The notes beneath the pieces are model-generated. The model was not told the DNA's origin, did not search any database, and worked only from the letters and a program-made list of their open reading frames with translations. Of a DNA stretch of 64,000 nt, positions 61,547-64,000 are shown piece by piece. The translations under genes and the position numbers were made by a program. The DNA is from Halobacterium zhouii (lineage in GTDB: Archaea > Halobacteriota > Halobacteria > Halobacteriales > Halobacteriaceae): contig NZ_CP089593.1 of the NCBI RefSeq assembly GCF_021249405.1, positions 1,736,001 through 1,800,000 of the forward strand. The letters run 5' to 3'. Position 1 is the stretch's first letter. Every line of letters starts with the position of its first letter.

Positions 61547-62017
61547 TTAGTCGCCGTCCTCGGATAAGCCCGCTGCATCCGCGTGCTCCGGCCGGTCGAC
61601 CATCGGGCAGTCCAGCACGCGGAAGCGCTCGGTGTCCACTTCCGCGTCGATCTCCGTACCCTCGTGCGTACACGACAACTCCGGCGGGTCCGCGAAGTGC
61701 GGGCACTCGTGGCAGAGCCGTTTGTTCACGACCGACACCTCGCGCCCGCCCTCGCTCTCCTCGGTGGTGTACAGCGGGTCGTCGCCCGAGGACTCGAGTT
61801 GCTCCCAGAGTTCGTCCTCGTCGATTTCGCCCACGTCCACGTCGGTGAACAGGTCGGCCGCGTCGTCGCCGTCGTCCCGCCGCCGGCGCTCCTCGACGTC
61901 CCGGCGCAGGTCCGACAACGGCGCGTCTCGCGTGGGTTCGCTCGTGGTCGCGTCTCCGCCACCGGCATCCTCGCCGCCGGCGTCCCCACCGTCGGCGTCT
62001 TCCGGGTCCTCAGACAT
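61547..62017 (-). CDS. Acidic protein with Cys/His metal-binding motif
   Basis: 156 aa. First half is disordered and acidic (Asp/Gly/Glu). The C-terminal part has LCHECPHFADPPELSCTHEG, with three Cys and two His in a possible metal or Fe-S site, then FRVLDCPMVDRP. The start overlaps the stop region of the upstream gene by 8 nt. No known family. Its place between a coiled-coil protein and TFS suggests a link to transcription or replication, as inference only. Confidence 0.68.
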   Translation of the reverse strand: MSEDPEDADGGDAGGEDAGGGDATTSEPTRDAPLSDLRRDVEERRRRDDGDDAADLFTDVDVGEIDEDELWEQLESSGDDPLYTTEESEGGREVSVVNKRLCHECPHFADPPELSCTHEGTEIDAEVDTERFRVLDCPMVDRPEHADAAGLSEDGD

Positions 62018-62912
62018 CCTCGAAGGCCTCCGTGGAATCGTCGTCTTCCGTCGACTCGCTGCCGGCGTCCTCGGCCTCCTCGACCATCTCCTCCAGGGCC
62101 GCGTCGTCGCCGAGCCACGAGTCGTCCTCCTCGAGCCACTGCTCCGCGGACTCCAGCGCGGGCGGTTCGCCCGTCACGAGCGTGTGCGACCCGAACCAGC
62201 CGGATTTGGCCTCGACGTCCTCGAAGGCGGCGCTGCAGAACGGACACGACGGCTCTGTCAGCAGCGCCACGGACACCTCTTGCTCGCACTCGCCGCAGTC
62301 CGCGACTCTGACACCCGCGCGGTTCGCCGCCGCGCGCAGTCGCTCGACGCGCTCCCGGCGGGCCGCCCCGCCCGCGAGCGCCGCCACCGACTCCCGCATC
62401 GACAGCATCGTCGCCGCCACCGTCGTCACTTTGCCGCTCAGGCCGTCCGTCTCGTCGCGGAGATAGGACAGCACCTCCTCGAAGTTTTCGAACCCAGCGT
62501 CCACCCGCGACTCGAGGTCCTCGACCGCTGCCGCGAGAGCCTCGTGGTCGTCCTCGAGGCTGCGCGCGGCTTCCGCCGCCGCACGCGTCTGTTCTTCGAG
62601 GTCCTCGTGGTCGTGGTCCGCGTCGGCCTTCCCGTCGGCTTCCCGTTTCACCTGGATGACGCGCTCGCGCACGTCCTCGATCTTGTCGTCGAACCCGCGC
62701 TCCGCGTCAACAATCCGCTCTTCGAGGTCCTCGACGTCCGTAGCGGTCGGTGTGTCAGTGTCACCCTCCGCCACCTCGCGGTACGCGGTGACGAGTCGCT
62801 CCAGGAGGTCCTCCTCGTCGACGCCCAACTCCTCGGCTCGCTCCCCCAGCCACGCCGCGTCCGGCCCCGTGAGCCTCGCGGCGTCGACCGCGTCCGACGT
62901 TCCGTCGGGCAT
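62010..62912 (-). CDS. Coiled-coil protein with zinc ribbon
   Basis: 300 aa. N-terminus (~1-45) has an RHH-like helical repeat with LGVDEEDLLERLVTAYREV. A long heptad-rich coiled coil covers ~55-180 (for example EDLEERIVDAERGFDDKIED). A zinc ribbon with CGECEQ and CPFC (~206-228) follows, then an acidic tail. The first gene of the operon with the Cys/His protein and TFS; no function known, architecture suggests a scaffold or structural chromatin component. Confidence 0.68.
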   Translation of the reverse strand: MPDGTSDAVDAARLTGPDAAWLGERAEELGVDEEDLLERLVTAYREVAEGDTDTPTATDVEDLEERIVDAERGFDDKIEDVRERVIQVKREADGKADADHDHEDLEEQTRAAAEAARSLEDDHEALAAAVEDLESRVDAGFENFEEVLSYLRDETDGLSGKVTTVAATMLSMRESVAALAGGAARRERVERLRAAANRAGVRVADCGECEQEVSVALLTEPSCPFCSAAFEDVEAKSGWFGSHTLVTGEPPALESAEQWLEEDDSWLGDDAALEEMVEEAEDAGSESTEDDDSTEAFEDV

Positions 62913-62979
62913 TCACGCCGACTTTGTACGGGCGTGACTTAACCGTTCGGACAGGTTCGTCGGTGCCGGACAGCCACGC

Positions 62980-63816
62980 TCACCGGATCTTCCGCACGTC
63001 GCTCACGTCGAAGCCGGCGTCGTGTATCTCCGTCTCGAACTGCACGATGTCCTCGGCCTCGAGGCGGCTGAGCACGCCGCGGAACTCCCGCACGAACATC
63101 GTCCGCACGCGCTCGTTGCCGCCGCTCTCCCAGGAGAACTCTATCGTTCCGTCCACGGACGTCATCAGGCGCCCGAGCTGGTCGTCCGTGACCGCGCCCC
63201 GCGCGAGCAACAACAAGATTAGGCCGTCCCAGTCGCGGGCCGCCTTCCGCAGTCCCTTCAGCGTGAGCACCACGTCGCTGAACGACATGTCACTGCTACG
63301 AGCGCCGATGAGGTCCGACAGCGAGTCCACCACGACCAGGCTCTCGCTCGCGTGCTCGTCGAGGTAGTCCGCGAACGCGCCCAGCACCTCCCGGCGCTCG
63401 TCCTGCTGGCCGAGGTCCGTTATCTGCCGGTGCTCGCCCGAGTACCACTCTCGGGGCACCGGACTCAACTGGAAGAACTCCGGCGAGAGATCCTCGAACG
63501 TCACCGCCTCCAGGCCCGCCTCCACGATCTCCTCGTCCATCGAGAACGAGATCTCGCGCTGTAGTTCCGGTTCGTCGGCCGTGAACGAGACGTAGTGGAT
63601 CGACTCCGGCGCCCGCGCGTTCCCCTGGAGGTCGCCGTAGTGCAGGTCGAAGAGGTCCGCGTCGGCCTCCCGCAACCCATTCATCACCGTACTCGTGTAG
63701 AGGAACTCGCGTGCTCCGGCCCCCGCGTCCCCGGACAGCAACACCACACTGCCCTCCGGTGCGCCGCCCTCGATTCGGCCGTCCAGCCGCGAAATGCCGA
63801 ACGGAATCGTCGCCAT
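62980..63816 (-). CDS. RecA-fold ATPase-like protein (RAD55/KaiC-like) with degenerate Walker A
   Basis: 278 aa. The P-loop region VVLLSGDAGAGAREFLYTST lacks the Lys that normally contacts phosphate (the GxxxxGK[ST] position reads GDAGAGAR), while Walker B SLVVVDSLSDLIGA is intact. The remaining strand order and the C-terminal GRLMTSVDGTIEFSWESGGN fit the haloarchaeal HTR-like/RAD55 family. It may be a non-hydrolysing regulator. Starts ATG 63816; 67 nt upstream of the coiled-coil operon. Confidence 0.8.
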   Translation of the reverse strand: MATIPFGISRLDGRIEGGAPEGSVVLLSGDAGAGAREFLYTSTVMNGLREADADLFDLHYGDLQGNARAPESIHYVSFTADEPELQREISFSMDEEIVEAGLEAVTFEDLSPEFFQLSPVPREWYSGEHRQITDLGQQDERREVLGAFADYLDEHASESLVVVDSLSDLIGARSSDMSFSDVVLTLKGLRKAARDWDGLILLLLARGAVTDDQLGRLMTSVDGTIEFSWESGGNERVRTMFVREFRGVLSRLEAEDIVQFETEIHDAGFDVSDVRKIR

Positions 63817-63883
63817 ACCCCGGCGTCACACGCAGAGTGCTTACGTCTTGTGCCGTGGTTGTGGGTCGTGTTTTGGTTCGAGT

Positions 63884-64000
63884 GGAAAGCTCCGGCAGCT
63901 CTCACAGTCCCACTTCTGCGAACACCCAGAAAGCCCCGGCCCTTTCAGTCCCACCCTACCGGCTGGCCAACCGGCCAACGGGAGGACTGAAAGGGGCGGC
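63884..64000 (+). repeat. Structured repeat family E, copy 4 (partial, runs off window)
   Basis: Outer segment with GGAAAGCTCCGGC (63884 on), then CTTCTGCGAACACCCAGAAAG leading to the closing stem CCCAGAAAGCCCCGG (63925-63939). The next part is directly the arm-2 hairpin, CCCTTTCAGTCC paired with GGACTGAAAGGGG, without the intervening arm 1. The distal half lies beyond the window. Confidence 0.7.

Overview
The window is chromosomal DNA from a halophilic archaeon (class Halobacteria). The evidence is very high GC with strong third-position G/C bias, acidic proteomes, many 4-nt ATGA/GTGA overlaps, leaderless promoters (TATA-like box about 27 nt before ATG), an intron-containing elongator tRNA-Met, and archaeal informational genes (aIF5A, aIF1A, TFS). 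Typical haloarchaeal families also appear: LWR-salt protein, adenosylcobalamin ribonucleotide reductase, fused Ahb siroheme decarboxylase, and short zinc-ribbon proteins. The genus cannot be fixed from the sequence alone.

Layout. 1-7.5 kb: heme A synthase (cut by the left edge), malic enzyme fused to a phosphotransacetylase-like domain, an RNase HI-like protein, a CBS protein, an EamA transporter and an aldo/keto reductase. 7.5-9.3 kb: a gene-poor, AT-richer stretch with two or three small genes, ending at tRNA-Met(CAU), whose 3' end is duplicated nearby (likely integration scar). 9.3-20 kb: uncharacterised haloarchaeal proteins, nrdJ, and a tightly overlapped trpD-F-E-G operon with TGTACA-type boxes around its promoter, then tRNA-Val(GAC) with duplicated 3' fragments. 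20-27 kb: an alpha/beta hydrolase, a CBS x4 + HPF-like ribosome-hibernation-type fusion, and a siroheme/heme operon (ahbAB fusion, precorrin-2 dehydrogenase, hemA). 27-36.5 kb: carbinolamine dehydratase, LWR-salt protein, HtrA protease, Hsp20, ABC1 kinase, aIF5A with its agmatinase-like partner, Nif3-like protein and malate:quinone oxidoreductase. 36.8-50 kb: envelope and transport genes (NosD-like beta-helix protein, CNNM/CorC protein, EamA, membrane glycosyltransferase, AI-2E transporter), several hydrolases and conserved unknowns. 50-64 kb: methyltransferases, aIF1A, a bactofilin-like protein, SMR transporter, YchF, HAD phosphatase, rhodanese lipoprotein, SDR, ZIP transporter, a low-GC frameshifted membrane gene, a TFS operon and a RecA-fold ATPase with a broken Walker A motif.

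The most striking signal is non-coding. One dispersed family (about 4.09-4.44, 26.64-26.73, 33.72-34.07 and 63.88-64.00 kb) has an outer inverted repeat around a ~260-nt core that folds into a closing stem plus three arms. Between the two complete copies, arm stems change by compensatory substitutions while junction and loop sequences stay fixed, which is the signature of a structured RNA or of a mobile element whose fold is selected. One copy keeps only the outer arms, as if the core were absent. A second family of intergenic elements (3.25, 6.08, 20.13 and 22.75 kb) shares the cores GGCCGACGACTGA and GGAGGAGTGCTTTT. I know of no established name for either family.
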